A DNA stretch of 64,000 nucleotides from an uncultured Acidobacteriia bacterium. Its GTDB lineage: Bacteria > Acidobacteriota > Terriglobia > Bryobacterales > Bryobacteraceae. The stretch lies in contig CAIYVZ010000082.1 in assembly GCA_903929755.1 (NCBI GenBank), positions 1-64,000 on the forward strand, given 5' to 3'. Each line of letters begins with the position of its first letter. Position 1 is the stretch's first letter. The notes under the pieces were generated by a model. That model ran no database searches and was not told the DNA's origin. It saw only the letters and a program-made list of their open reading frames with translations. The translations under genes were made by a program, and so were the position numbers. This document shows, piece after piece, positions 25,369-34,090 of this stretch.

Positions 25369-27609
25369 TTAAGGAAGAACCACCTTCGCCAGACCCGCAT
25401 TCCCGCCGCTGTCTGCCACCCGAATCACCAACACATGCTCGCCACTCGCCAAATCGCCGACATGCAGCCGGAACTGCTCCGTCTCCGAGTCCAAAATCCC
25501 GTCCACCGGTGTCACCGCCGTCCAGGGCCCCGCATCAACGGACCATTCCGCACGACGCAGCGCCGAGGCCGAATCTGTCGCCGAAAACTCAATGTCCGCC
25601 GCATTCCCCGTCCGCTTGGACGCCGAAACCCGCACCACCGGAGCCGTATTATCAATCAATACCGGCGAACTCACCAGCTCCGCCTCTCGCGCCGTACTCC
25701 CCGCATTGGCTTCCTTATCCGAAGCCTGCACCCGGAACAGATACTTCCCGTCCGCCAGCGCATCCCCGTCCAGCAGCAACGTGTTTTCATGCAGATTCCG
25801 CCGCAGATTCTTCCACTCCCGCTCGCCTTCACCCTTGAAATCCACCTGATACGCCAACCGATCCCCGTCCGGATCATCCGCCTGCCAGGAAAGCATCAGT
25901 TGCTGACCCTGCGCCCGCGAAAGCGTCTGCGTCGCAGTCCCCGTCGAAGTAGCCGCCGCCGGGTCGCCCGTATCCGTCACTGTCACGCTGAACGAAGCTG
26001 TCGAACCTGCCGAATTCCCCTTGGATCCCGAACCCTGGCTTGTGCCGCCTCCCGCCTGCGTCAGCACCGTAATCGATCGAATCACAGGCGGGTTATTCTG
26101 CGGCAGATACGCCGCCACCACCCCGCTCACCGCCGCCCCGCTTCCCGTAAACTCAGCCCGGAACTGCAAATACCGCGCGTTCGGACTCGCAATCTGACTC
26201 CCCGCCGCTGCTCGCATAGCCTCCGACCATTCACTCCACGTCCCGTCCGGACGCCCCGAGTTACCCGCCCGCGTTCGCACCGCCACCGTACCCTCGCCCT
26301 GCCACTTCAGCTTGCCCCACTTCGCCACCGAACCCGCGTCATAAACCGGAGACTCATACGTCCCCAAACTCCCCGCCGGGCCCATCCGGTACACCCGCCC
26401 CATATTGGCTGAAGCCGCCAGCATCGCCCCGTTCCACTGCAGCAACCGCACCACTTCCTGCTCATTCGTCTGCGCCGTCAGCGTCAGCTTCCGGTCCCCC
26501 GTCATTCGGTAAACCCGCCCATACTGGTCCGTCGAAAACGAAAACGCCCCTTCGGCCCCGGTCAGAATGTCGTAAACGTTCTCTTCCTTCGAACTGAACA
26601 GCGTATCCACCGTGTTATCCACATGGATCCGATAGATTGCACTCCGTTCCACGCCCGAAACATCCTGCACCGCCGTCGTGGTCTGCGTCGTCGGCTGAGG
26701 CGCAGCCGCCGGAGCCGTTGCCACCGGAGGAGCTTTCACCTCGGGAGGCTTTATATCCGACTCCGCCGCCGTCACCGTCACACTGTAAGCCGCCGGAGCT
26801 CCATCCTGCTGCTGACTCTGGTTCCCCGTCTGCGCCCCCTGGATCTTCTTCGCCACCGCCCCACCCAGACCAGCCGCCAGAATGCTGCCATCCGCATTCA
26901 CCGCCACCGCCCGAATTTCCGGCAAGCTCGAATCGTACAGAACAAACGCCTTGCCCTTCGCCGAGATCCGGTACAGAATGCCATTCGGCTCCGTCCCCGC
27001 CAGCAAGCGACCCTCGCCATCAGCCACCAGACTCGTCACATTCGCCTGGCCCGTCGCGTAATACTCTTCGCCCTGGCCCGCGCCCGTAATCCGATACACC
27101 TTACCTTGCGCCCCAGTCCCGGCGTAAAGCGCCCCGTCCTTGCCAAACGTCAAAGCCCAGACGTACTTCGCCTTCGGATCAAAATACTCCGTCGCCTTCC
27201 CGCCCTCAAGCCGGTAAATCTTCCCATCGGGCGAAACCGCCGCATACAAAGCCCCGCCGCGGTCCACCGCTATCGAAAAAACCTCCGGCCCCGGAGCCGC
27301 CCAAAGCAGCGAAGACTTTCCGTCACGATCAACTTTAAAGACCCGCCCGCGATGCCCCGTCGCCACATACAGACCGCCATCGGTGGAAGGTGCCACAGCC
27401 CAAACCACCGGCTGCCCCGAGTCGAACAGTGTCTCCAGCTTCGCCGCCACAGCCAACCGCCCGTCCCGACCCAGCGAAACCCCTTCGAACTTCCCCTTTA
27501 CGAAGTCGGCGAACGTCGACATCTCCCAGGTCGATGGACTGGACGCCCCCGCAAACACAGCTCCACAAAAAAACAGCAACCATCCTCGAATGAGTAGCTT
27601 ACATATCAT
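25369..27609 (-). CDS. Secreted beta-propeller protein with Ig-like C-terminus
   Basis: A 746-residue exported protein (signal peptide MICKLLIRGWLLFFCGAVFA). Residues about 60-270 are repeated blades such as GGLYVATGHRGRVFKVDRDG, GALYAAVSPDGKIYRLEGGK and GALYAGTGAQGKVYRITGAG, a sugar-binding or scaffold-like propeller. A Pro/Ala/Thr linker is followed by further blades, then beta-sandwich domains with DDPDGDRLAYQVDFKGE and VSASKRTGNAADIEFSATDS, resembling fibronectin III/cadherin-like folds. It lies downstream of the S55 gene, separated by about 600 bases of decayed duplicates of the S55-end/propeller-start junction. The function is unknown; surface binding is plausible. Confidence 0.8.
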   Translation of the reverse strand: MICKLLIRGWLLFFCGAVFAGASSPSTWEMSTFADFVKGKFEGVSLGRDGRLAVAAKLETLFDSGQPVVWAVAPSTDGGLYVATGHRGRVFKVDRDGKSSLLWAAPGPEVFSIAVDRGGALYAAVSPDGKIYRLEGGKATEYFDPKAKYVWALTFGKDGALYAGTGAQGKVYRITGAGQGEEYYATGQANVTSLVADGEGRLLAGTEPNGILYRISAKGKAFVLYDSSLPEIRAVAVNADGSILAAGLGGAVAKKIQGAQTGNQSQQQDGAPAAYSVTVTAAESDIKPPEVKAPPVATAPAAAPQPTTQTTTAVQDVSGVERSAIYRIHVDNTVDTLFSSKEENVYDILTGAEGAFSFSTDQYGRVYRMTGDRKLTLTAQTNEQEVVRLLQWNGAMLAASANMGRVYRMGPAGSLGTYESPVYDAGSVAKWGKLKWQGEGTVAVRTRAGNSGRPDGTWSEWSEAMRAAAGSQIASPNARYLQFRAEFTGSGAAVSGVVAAYLPQNNPPVIRSITVLTQAGGGTSQGSGSKGNSAGSTASFSVTVTDTGDPAAATSTGTATQTLSRAQGQQLMLSWQADDPDGDRLAYQVDFKGEGEREWKNLRRNLHENTLLLDGDALADGKYLFRVQASDKEANAGSTAREAELVSSPVLIDNTAPVVRVSASKRTGNAADIEFSATDSASALRRAEWSVDAGPWTAVTPVDGILDSETEQFRLHVGDLASGEHVLVIRVADSGGNAGLAKVVLP

Positions 27610-28206
27610 TACTTCACCTCAACTTGCACTATGTTCGCGCCCCCGCCATCTTTTCCCCCAGCATCATTCCGCATCTCCGGCAACCGCTCGCCCCCTGCCA
27701 CCTGCGCCGGGAGCCTGCCGCCCCAGTCGCCATCTTCCCTCCGGCATCATTCGAAAGCGCACCGTACTTCTGGCCTGCTAAAAAAAACAGCAACAGCTTC
27801 AGAATGAACAGCTTACAGGGCATTCCCTTACCTAAAACCGCACTGTCCTCGCCCCGCCCCTCGTACCAGTTCCGTCGCAGGCGCCGTCCGCCCATCCAAC
27901 AGTCATCTAAAACGAGTAATAGTCATATAATGAATGACTTACAGCTTATTCCTTCACCTCAAGCTACACCGTCTTCGCGCCCGTCACCATGTTCCCATCG
28001 GCATCAATCCGCATCTCCGCCAGCTTCGAGTTCAGAAACTTCGGAATCCCCGCCCCGGCCCGACGGCCAAGCCCCCAGATAACCCGCATCCGCCAACTGC
28101 AGCCGGTTCACATTCGAAATCATCTGCCAGCCAGAATGCCTCGCCGACCCGGTACCCGCGGCCCAATCCAGAACAGGCAACCAATTCCGAATGAATGACT
28201 TACATG
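27610..28206 (-). repeat. Three decayed tandem copies of the S55-end/propeller-start gene junction
   Basis: Read on the minus strand, the end of the S55 gene and the start of the propeller gene recur in degraded form. Copy C (about 28130-27935) repeats the coding for ISNVNRL and, after an internal deletion, GIPKFLNSKLAEMRIDADGN, with an internal stop. Copy B (about 27880-27780) has the tail and a start MPCKLFILKLLLFFLAG. Copy A (about 27690-27605) has the tail directly before the real propeller ATG. Each ends in a stop/start unit like GTGAAGGAATGACATGTAAG. Between the real S55 stop and copy C a propeller-like start MTCKSFIRNW is also visible. No intact gene lies here. Confidence 0.8.
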
Positions 28207-29985
28207 TCATTCCTTCACCTCAAGCTGCACCGTCTTCGCGCCCGTCACCATGTTCCCATCGGCATCAATCCGCATCTCCGCCAGCTTTGAGTTCAAAAAC
28301 TTCGGAATCCCCGCCGCACCCGACAACACCATGGCCACCGAAGGCGGCGGATCCGGTAACTCCTCGCCCTGCACCTCGTAAGCCGCTTCCGCTCTCCAAA
28401 CCCGCAGGTAAGCTGCATCCGCCGACCGCAGCCGGTTCACATTCGAAATCATCTGTTCCGGCGTCCGCGGCATCACCGAAAGTACCTGCCGCAAATCCGC
28501 CACACTCGTCTGCGACCCGTCCGCCACCGTGAAATTCAGCGTGCCGGCCGCCGTCCCCTGCGGAATCGTGTACTTCAAACTTCGCGTCAGCTGCCGCCCG
28601 TTCTCGCCATCCAGAACCGCCATCACGTCCACCGTCTCACCCGCCTTCGCTTCCTTCCGCGAAAGATAAACCTGGCCCACGTTCATCCCCTGCTTCGCAT
28701 TCGAAGTCTCCAGCCGAAACGCAACCCGCGCTACTTTCAGCGAATCAAACCCACCCTGCATCAGATACGAAAGCGAAACCGCCGTCGTCGTGGCCGCCAT
28801 CATGTTTGAGCCACCATCCGCCGCATAAATACTGTTCACCAGCGCAGTTTCCTGTCGCCCCTCAAACTGAATAGACCCCTTCACCGTCACTGACGAAGCG
28901 CCCGTTGCCCGCTGCGTCGCATCAATCGCCGAAAACAGCGCCATCTGCAGCAAATAGGGAGAAAGGTACCGGTCCCGCACCATCTGCATATGGTATTCGC
29001 CCGCCGGCTTCGTCTCTTCCACCACGCTGATGTCCAAAGGCAGCATTGCCGCCCGCCGCCCCACCGTGCCAGCCACCGCCGTATTGCGGTCCTGCGAAAT
29101 AATCCCCATCAGCTCCCGTGCCGTCGAGATCTTGAACGAAGTATTCACGTTCGCCAGCAGCGTAATCACTTCCGCCCGCGTAAACGGCAACTCCGTCGGT
29201 CCCAATGACAAAAACCGATGCCCGAACGCGTACACCCTGTCCCCGTCTATCGCGGTGACGGTCCCGTCCGCCCCCACACTCATGTCGCCCGTCATCAACT
29301 GCACCGAAATCATCGACCCCGGCCGCAGCTTCTTCGGGTCGCCCATCCGCATATCCGGAGCCCCGCCCAGGGACAAGCCTTGCCGCGGTTCCAGCCCCAG
29401 CCCCCGCATTGCCGGCCCAAAACTCTCAATCGCCGAACTCGTGAACCCGGAAAATGACATCGGCGTCGCCACCTCCGTCAACCGGCTCTCTACGTTCTCG
29501 CGCCGTGCCGGAACCGGCAGCAGGGCCCCCGCGCCCAGTTCCAAACCCAGCCCCGTCCCCTTCTTGTACAGCGCAATTGCCGGAGCCTCCGCCCGCCGCC
29601 CCGGCATCGCGTCCACCCGCAGCATTTCCTCAATCGGACGAATCCCCGCAATCGGGTCTTTCGCATACGGGAACGCCATCGCCACCGCACCAATCAGCTT
29701 CCCGCCAATATAGACCGGGCTGCCGCTCATCCCCTGCATCACGCCCGTATGCTCCAGTTGCCCCCCGGACAAGCGCCCCAGAATCAGAGCCTCCTTCGGT
29801 CCCGTATTGCTCAGAACCCCCAGAATCTCCACCTGAAACTCTTCCACGTTGTCGCCGCTGAATACCGTCCGGCCCACACCCCGCTGCCCGGCGCGCACTT
29901 CGCTCAACGGCATAATGTCCAGCGCAGCCGAGGCAAACGCGGCGGTGCACAAGAAGCACGACGCCAGACGAAGGAAGGGGTTCAC
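28207..29985 (-). CDS. S55 (SpoIVB-like) peptidase-domain protein
   Basis: A 592-residue exported protein. Signal peptide: VNPFLRLASCFLCTAAFASA. The N-terminal third is an S55-type domain with MPLSEVRAGQRGVGRTVFSG, EILGVLSNTGPKEALILGRL and the nucleophile motif GMSGSPVYIGGKLIGAV (Ser89 by comparison with SpoIVB). Further family blocks include GDRVYAFGHRFLSLGPTELP, and the C-terminal half is beta-rich. In Bacillus SpoIVB is a signalling protease, whereas in Acidobacteria these large secreted versions have unknown targets. GTG at 29985 has a good Shine-Dalgarno (GGGAGG) just upstream and was chosen over a start at 30030. The C-terminus (LAEMRIDADGNMVTG) is the segment duplicated in 27610-28206. 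Confidence 0.85.
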   Translation of the reverse strand: MNPFLRLASCFLCTAAFASAALDIMPLSEVRAGQRGVGRTVFSGDNVEEFQVEILGVLSNTGPKEALILGRLSGGQLEHTGVMQGMSGSPVYIGGKLIGAVAMAFPYAKDPIAGIRPIEEMLRVDAMPGRRAEAPAIALYKKGTGLGLELGAGALLPVPARRENVESRLTEVATPMSFSGFTSSAIESFGPAMRGLGLEPRQGLSLGGAPDMRMGDPKKLRPGSMISVQLMTGDMSVGADGTVTAIDGDRVYAFGHRFLSLGPTELPFTRAEVITLLANVNTSFKISTARELMGIISQDRNTAVAGTVGRRAAMLPLDISVVEETKPAGEYHMQMVRDRYLSPYLLQMALFSAIDATQRATGASSVTVKGSIQFEGRQETALVNSIYAADGGSNMMAATTTAVSLSYLMQGGFDSLKVARVAFRLETSNAKQGMNVGQVYLSRKEAKAGETVDVMAVLDGENGRQLTRSLKYTIPQGTAAGTLNFTVADGSQTSVADLRQVLSVMPRTPEQMISNVNRLRSADAAYLRVWRAEAAYEVQGEELPDPPPSVAMVLSGAAGIPKFLNSKLAEMRIDADGNMVTGAKTVQLEVKE

Positions 29986-29998
29986 CCTCCCAGTGTAA

Positions 29999-31381
29999 TC
30001 ATTTCTTCTTCGAAGGACGCTGCGTCTCACCTGTCACCGCCGCCGCCGGCAACCCAACCTGCTCCGGATACGCGTGCATCAGTACCGACCACAGGAAATC
30101 CGCCCCCAACCGCGCCCGGTTATGGCAGTTCATACACCCCTGCGCCGGCCGCGCCTGGTGGAAAGTCTCCAGCGTCAGGTTCGAATATGCCGACGTCGCA
30201 CCCTCGCCCGGGAACGTCTGGAAAATATCCCCCGCCTGATTCGCCTTCACCGGAATCGACTGGTCCCCCGGAGCCAGCGGCCACTGCGTCACCACCAATT
30301 GATAGTTCTGCCAGACCGACCCCGCCACCAGTTTCCTGTACTTCGCGTTCGTCTCCACCGTCTGCGGATGAATCGGAGCGTTCGCCGCCCGCTCCACATT
30401 GAACGGTTCCGCCGGAGTCTTCGCCAAAGGAATCAGCGCACGCGGATTCGCCCGCGGCATCGGAGCCCCGCTCCCGTCGTTCAGCAAATACTTCCCCGGT
30501 CCATCCGGCTCAGCCGGAGGCACCAAATCCACCTGCTCAAACGAACTCCAGATCCACTGCGGCCGGCTCGGCGTCTTCTGCACAATATGGATACCGATCA
30601 GCCCCACCGCCACCTTCTTGCACTTGCCCGTCCCTACATCCTTCACCGTGGCCATCCGGACATAAATCCGCTTCCGCTGTGCCTCCGTCAGACCCTCCGT
30701 CTCCATCCACGCCGACTTCACCACTATCGAACCGTCCGGAAACTGCACCAGCGGCGTCAACGGCCGAGGGACCGGCACCACCGGCAGCGCCTTCCGTAAA
30801 TACCACCTGTTGCTCTCGATATGCCGGAAAGCAATCTCGTTGTAGCTCGTCAGATACCGGACATAAGTCCCGTTCTGCGCCACCAGCGGTCCCAGCAGCC
30901 CCCCGTCCCCAGACTGCCCAATGTCGTGAAACCCCGCATCCGACCCCAGCACCATGTCGCCAAACCCCGCCCGCGCCTGGCAAGCGTTCTGCAAGGGAAC
31001 CTCATATTCCCGATAATCAGAACTCGTCGGCGGACTGCCGTCCCGGTGAAAGATCTCCCACAGCGGCTTGAACGTCTCAAATACCCTCGGCCCCGACCCC
31101 GTATGCGTTCGCTCCGCGTCCGCCACCCCGCGCCCGCCATAAACGGACGGCCAAATCATCGCCATAAAGGCCTTCCACGAGTAGTCGTCGAAGTATTCAA
31201 TCGTCAGCCCCGTAAACCCCGCCGGTATGCAGACATCTTTCGGCGTCGCAGCCCCTGCCACCGACGTTACGGGTGTGGCGGGACACACTTGCGCCATCGC
31301 CAGCGTCACGCCCACTACCGTATTGGCGACTCCCGCAAGCACCAAACGCGCACACACCGAACTGTTCCGCCGTTTCTTCAT
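29999..31381 (-). CDS. Exported cytochrome c family protein
   Basis: A 460-residue protein with a signal peptide (RLVLAGVANTVVGVTLAMAQ) and one heme-binding motif CMNCH near the C-terminus (HQARPAQGCMNCHNRARLGA). The middle contains YSWKAFMAMIWPSVYGGRGV and YLTSYNEIAFRHIESNRWYL, typical of a family of large secreted bacterial proteins often annotated only as cytochrome c family. Met at 31381 gives a short basic N-terminus and was preferred over 31429. It is separated by 14 bases from the S55 gene downstream and may be co-transcribed with it. It diverges from the TIM-barrel gene at 31433. Confidence 0.8.
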   Translation of the reverse strand: MKKRRNSSVCARLVLAGVANTVVGVTLAMAQVCPATPVTSVAGAATPKDVCIPAGFTGLTIEYFDDYSWKAFMAMIWPSVYGGRGVADAERTHTGSGPRVFETFKPLWEIFHRDGSPPTSSDYREYEVPLQNACQARAGFGDMVLGSDAGFHDIGQSGDGGLLGPLVAQNGTYVRYLTSYNEIAFRHIESNRWYLRKALPVVPVPRPLTPLVQFPDGSIVVKSAWMETEGLTEAQRKRIYVRMATVKDVGTGKCKKVAVGLIGIHIVQKTPSRPQWIWSSFEQVDLVPPAEPDGPGKYLLNDGSGAPMPRANPRALIPLAKTPAEPFNVERAANAPIHPQTVETNAKYRKLVAGSVWQNYQLVVTQWPLAPGDQSIPVKANQAGDIFQTFPGEGATSAYSNLTLETFHQARPAQGCMNCHNRARLGADFLWSVLMHAYPEQVGLPAAAVTGETQRPSKKK

Positions 31382-31432
31382 TCTCAGTACGAAGGGTTTC
31401 TTTTCAAGGTAGACTATCGTAGGTACCAAATC

Positions 31433-32401
31433 ATGCCCTCACGTCGCCAATTCGGAAAAACAGTCTTGATGGGTCTCCCTCTCGCCGCTTACGCAGCCAG
31501 ACTCGACTCCACCGTCGCCGGTGTCCACCTCGGCACCATCACCTACAGCTTCCGTGACCTTCCCCGAATTCCAGGGAAGGACAACGTTGACGACCTCATC
31601 AAAGCCATCACCGCCTGCGGCATCGGCGAAATCGAACTCTACAATCTCAACATCGAGCCCGCTCCCGCCAGCGCCGCCAAGCCAGCCTCTTCCGGCCCGG
31701 CCTATGGCGTAGCCCGCACCGCGCCCGCTGGCCCCACCCCCGAACAACTCGCCATCCGCAAGGCCGAACGCGAAGCCCTCCGCAAGTGGCGTCTCGAAAC
31801 CCCGGCTTCGTACTACCAGGGCATCCGCAAGAAGCTCGACGCCGCCGGCATCTCCCTCTTCGCCTACACGCTCGGTTTCAACGATCAGTTCACTGACGAT
31901 GAAATTGACGCGGGTTTCGCACAAGCCAAGGCCCTCGGCGTGGACCTCATCGCCAGTTCCACCAGCCTGAGCGTGGCCCAGCGAGTCGCGCCCTTTGCCG
32001 ATAAACACAAGATCCGCGTCGCCGTCCACGGTTACGCCAACGTGAAGGACCCCAACCAGTTCGGCTCCCCCGAAAGCTTCGCCAAAGCTCTGGCCATGGG
32101 CAAGTACATGAGGATCAACCTCGACATCGGCCACTTCACCGCCGCCAACTACGATGCAGTGCCCTTCATCAAAGCCAACCACGAGAACATCACCCACCTC
32201 CACATCAAGGATCGCCACCGCAACGACGGCGTCAACGAACCCTTCGGCGACGGCGACTCCCCCATCAAGCCCGTCCTCCAGCTCCTTCGCGACAGCAAAT
32301 GGCCCATCCGAGCCTTCGTCGAATACGAATACCCCGGCATGGGCACCTCCGTCGAAGAAGTCACCAAGTGCATCAGCTACCTCCGCACCTGCCTCGCCTA
32401 A
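31433..32401 (+). CDS. Sugar phosphate isomerase/epimerase family TIM-barrel protein
   Basis: A 322-residue protein starting with a twin-arginine type signal (MPSRRQFGKTVLMGLPLAAY). It has the AP endonuclease 2/xylose isomerase-like barrel: GVHLGTITYSFRDL, IGEIELYNLNIEP, GVDLIASSTSLSVAQRVAPF, KIRVAVHGYANV, MRINLDIGHFTAANYDAVPF, ITHLHIKDRHRNDG and FVEYEYPG. The conserved acidic and His residues of strand ends (D-I-G-H, H-I-K-D, E-Y) are present, so a metal-dependent isomerase or epimerase acting on a sugar derivative in the periplasm is likely. The reading frame is open much further upstream, but the Met at 31433 is where homology starts. Confidence 0.87.
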   Translation: MPSRRQFGKTVLMGLPLAAYAARLDSTVAGVHLGTITYSFRDLPRIPGKDNVDDLIKAITACGIGEIELYNLNIEPAPASAAKPASSGPAYGVARTAPAGPTPEQLAIRKAEREALRKWRLETPASYYQGIRKKLDAAGISLFAYTLGFNDQFTDDEIDAGFAQAKALGVDLIASSTSLSVAQRVAPFADKHKIRVAVHGYANVKDPNQFGSPESFAKALAMGKYMRINLDIGHFTAANYDAVPFIKANHENITHLHIKDRHRNDGVNEPFGDGDSPIKPVLQLLRDSKWPIRAFVEYEYPGMGTSVEEVTKCISYLRTCLA

Positions 32402-32462
32402 GCGGACACAGACATCAACCGTTCCGGTTGACTTAGCTATATGACTAAGGCAATATCCAGTC

Positions 32463-32690
32463 ATGGAAGTGAACGTCCGTGAAGCGAAGACCCACCTCTC
32501 CAGGCTCCTCGAAAGCGTCGAGCGAGGTGAGGAGGTTACCATCATGCGCTCCAACGTCCCCATCGCGAAGCTGGTCGCTGTAGCGCCTCCGATACGCCGC
32601 GAACTCGGCTGGGCGCGCGGTGAATTCACCGTCCCGGACGACTTCAACGAGCCCCTCCCCCCAGAGCTGGAAGCTGCCTTCTACCGCTAA
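32463..32690 (+). CDS. Phd/YefM-type antitoxin
   Basis: A 75-residue antitoxin. MEVNVREAKTHLSRLLESVE followed by RGEEVTIMRSNVPIAKLVAV is the complete Phd/YefM N-terminal DNA-binding fold. The C-terminus (GWARGEFTVPDDFNEPLPPE) is the standard VapC-binding tail of the VapB/Phd type. The toxin frame that should follow is reduced to a stub (32686-32754), so it is an orphan antitoxin. The protein could still act as a repressor. Confidence 0.87.
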   Translation: MEVNVREAKTHLSRLLESVERGEEVTIMRSNVPIAKLVAVAPPIRRELGWARGEFTVPDDFNEPLPPELEAAFYR

Positions 32691-32754
32691 GGCCCTCATT
32701 GACACGATCTTCCTCTGGATGGCGACCCCTCCCGAACGCCTCTCCCAACCGCCC
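32686..32754 (+). pseudogene. vapC: Stub of a VapC PIN toxin
   Basis: The frame overlapping the antitoxin stop encodes KALIDTIFLWMATPPERLSQ. VapC toxins of this subgroup begin with L-L-D-T-H-x-F-L-W, so the first catalytic Asp is present, but the following His and the start codon are missing. The similarity ends after about 20 residues. The remaining 110 codons of the toxin are absent. Confidence 0.7.
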
Positions 32755-32884
32755 GCACCTGCCTCACCTAACCGGACAAAGAATCGGACTTTTAACCGGC
32801 CATCAATCGTCCCATGCTTGCTATATCTGATGTTGTTACAATTAGATACAGAGTGAGCGAGTCAGAAAAAAATCGGACATTAAG

Positions 32885-34090
32885 GTGGCCATAGATCGGG
32901 ACGAACTCCCCTCCATGATCGAGCCTCTCCTGTTCAACGAAAACTCCAGGTTCCGGCGAGGCTTGAATGAACGCGTCGTCGAACTTGTCCAGCGCTCAAC
33001 ATCTTTGAGATACGGCCTGCCCCAGGCTATCCTCGCCCCACTTGCCGATCTCGTGCGGTCGATGAACTGTTACTACTCCAACCTCATCGAAGGCCACAGC
33101 ACTCATCCCCTCGACATTGAGCGGGCACTCCACCACGATTTCAGCGACGACGCCAGGCAACGCGATCTGCAGCGTGAAGCCGTCGCGCATATTGCCGTCC
33201 AGCAGTGGCTCGACACCGGCGGTCTGGTCAAGGGCGGTGCTCTCACCTTGCGGGGAATTTGCGAGATCCACCGTCGTTTCTTCGCGGAACTGCCCCACGA
33301 TATGCTGGCGGTGACCAATCCCGACACACACGAAACCCTTGCGGTCGTACCCGGAGCACTTCGTCAGGCCGACGTAGCGGTCGGCAGGCACGTACCGGTC
33401 AGTCCCGGAGCCCTGCCTCGTTTCCTCGCACGCTTCGAAACGGTCTACAGCCGTCTCGGCAAGGCGGAAATGATTCTGCACGCAGCCGCCATTCACCACC
33501 GCTTTACATGGATTCATCCGTTCCTCGACGGCAACGGTCGTGTCGCCCGCCTCGTCACGGACGCCGTCCTCCAGCAGTCTCTGGAGTCGGGTTCGGTATG
33601 GTCGGTCTCCCGAGGCCTGGCCCGCCAGGCTGGCGAATATAAACAACTGCTGGCTATGTGTGACTGGCAGCGCAGAAATGACCTGGACGGTCGGGGGAAC
33701 TTTAGCGAAGAGGCCCTCAACGAGTTCACCCTGTTCTTCCTCGATACCTGTCTTGATCAGGTGAACTTTATGTGGGACCTGCTCCAGCCCCGCCAGCTCA
33801 CCGCCCGCATTCTTGTCTGGGCGGAGGAAGAAATGAAAACAGGAAACCTGCCGCCCCGCTCCGCCACCCTGCTCCAGGCGATCCTCTACCGAGGCGAGCT
33901 ACAAAGAGGTGAAGTCGCTGACATCGTAGGTACCGGTGACCGGCAAGCCCGTCGCGTAGTGGAAGCGCTCACCAAAGCCGGAGCCCTCGCCGAAGCCACG
34001 CCCCGAGCCCCTCTCCGCCTGGCCCTCCCCATAAAGCTCGCCTCGCGCTGGTTGCCCGGGCTAATTCCCCCGCGCGCCGACCACGCGTAA
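32885..34090 (+). CDS. Fic-domain AMP-transferase
   Basis: A 401-residue Fic protein that would transfer AMP (or another nucleotide part) to a target hydroxyl. The catalytic motif HPFLDGNGR is complete at 211-219. The autoinhibitory motif S65-N-L-I-E69-G70 lies N-terminal to the Fic core, which makes it a class II Fic enzyme controlled by its own inhibitory helix. A winged-helix-like C-terminal domain (about 325-400: RSATLLQAILYRGELQRGEV, VVEALTKAGALAEA) follows. GTG at 32885 is the start. The last 30 bases overlap the convergent transporter gene. It sits next to toxin-antitoxin debris, so an accessory or defence role is possible. Confidence 0.9.
   Translation: MAIDRDELPSMIEPLLFNENSRFRRGLNERVVELVQRSTSLRYGLPQAILAPLADLVRSMNCYYSNLIEGHSTHPLDIERALHHDFSDDARQRDLQREAVAHIAVQQWLDTGGLVKGGALTLRGICEIHRRFFAELPHDMLAVTNPDTHETLAVVPGALRQADVAVGRHVPVSPGALPRFLARFETVYSRLGKAEMILHAAAIHHRFTWIHPFLDGNGRVARLVTDAVLQQSLESGSVWSVSRGLARQAGEYKQLLAMCDWQRRNDLDGRGNFSEEALNEFTLFFLDTCLDQVNFMWDLLQPRQLTARILVWAEEEMKTGNLPPRSATLLQAILYRGELQRGEVADIVGTGDRQARRVVEALTKAGALAEATPRAPLRLALPIKLASRWLPGLIPPRADHA

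Noticed and set aside
24594-25838. A 414-codon plus-strand frame.
   Set aside because: It runs antisense to the pseudouridine synthase and the propeller gene. It is Arg/Pro/His-rich low-complexity with no family signal.
26623-27597. A 324-codon plus-strand frame.
   Set aside because: It is antisense to the beta-propeller gene and Arg-rich, without a ribosome site or recognisable content.
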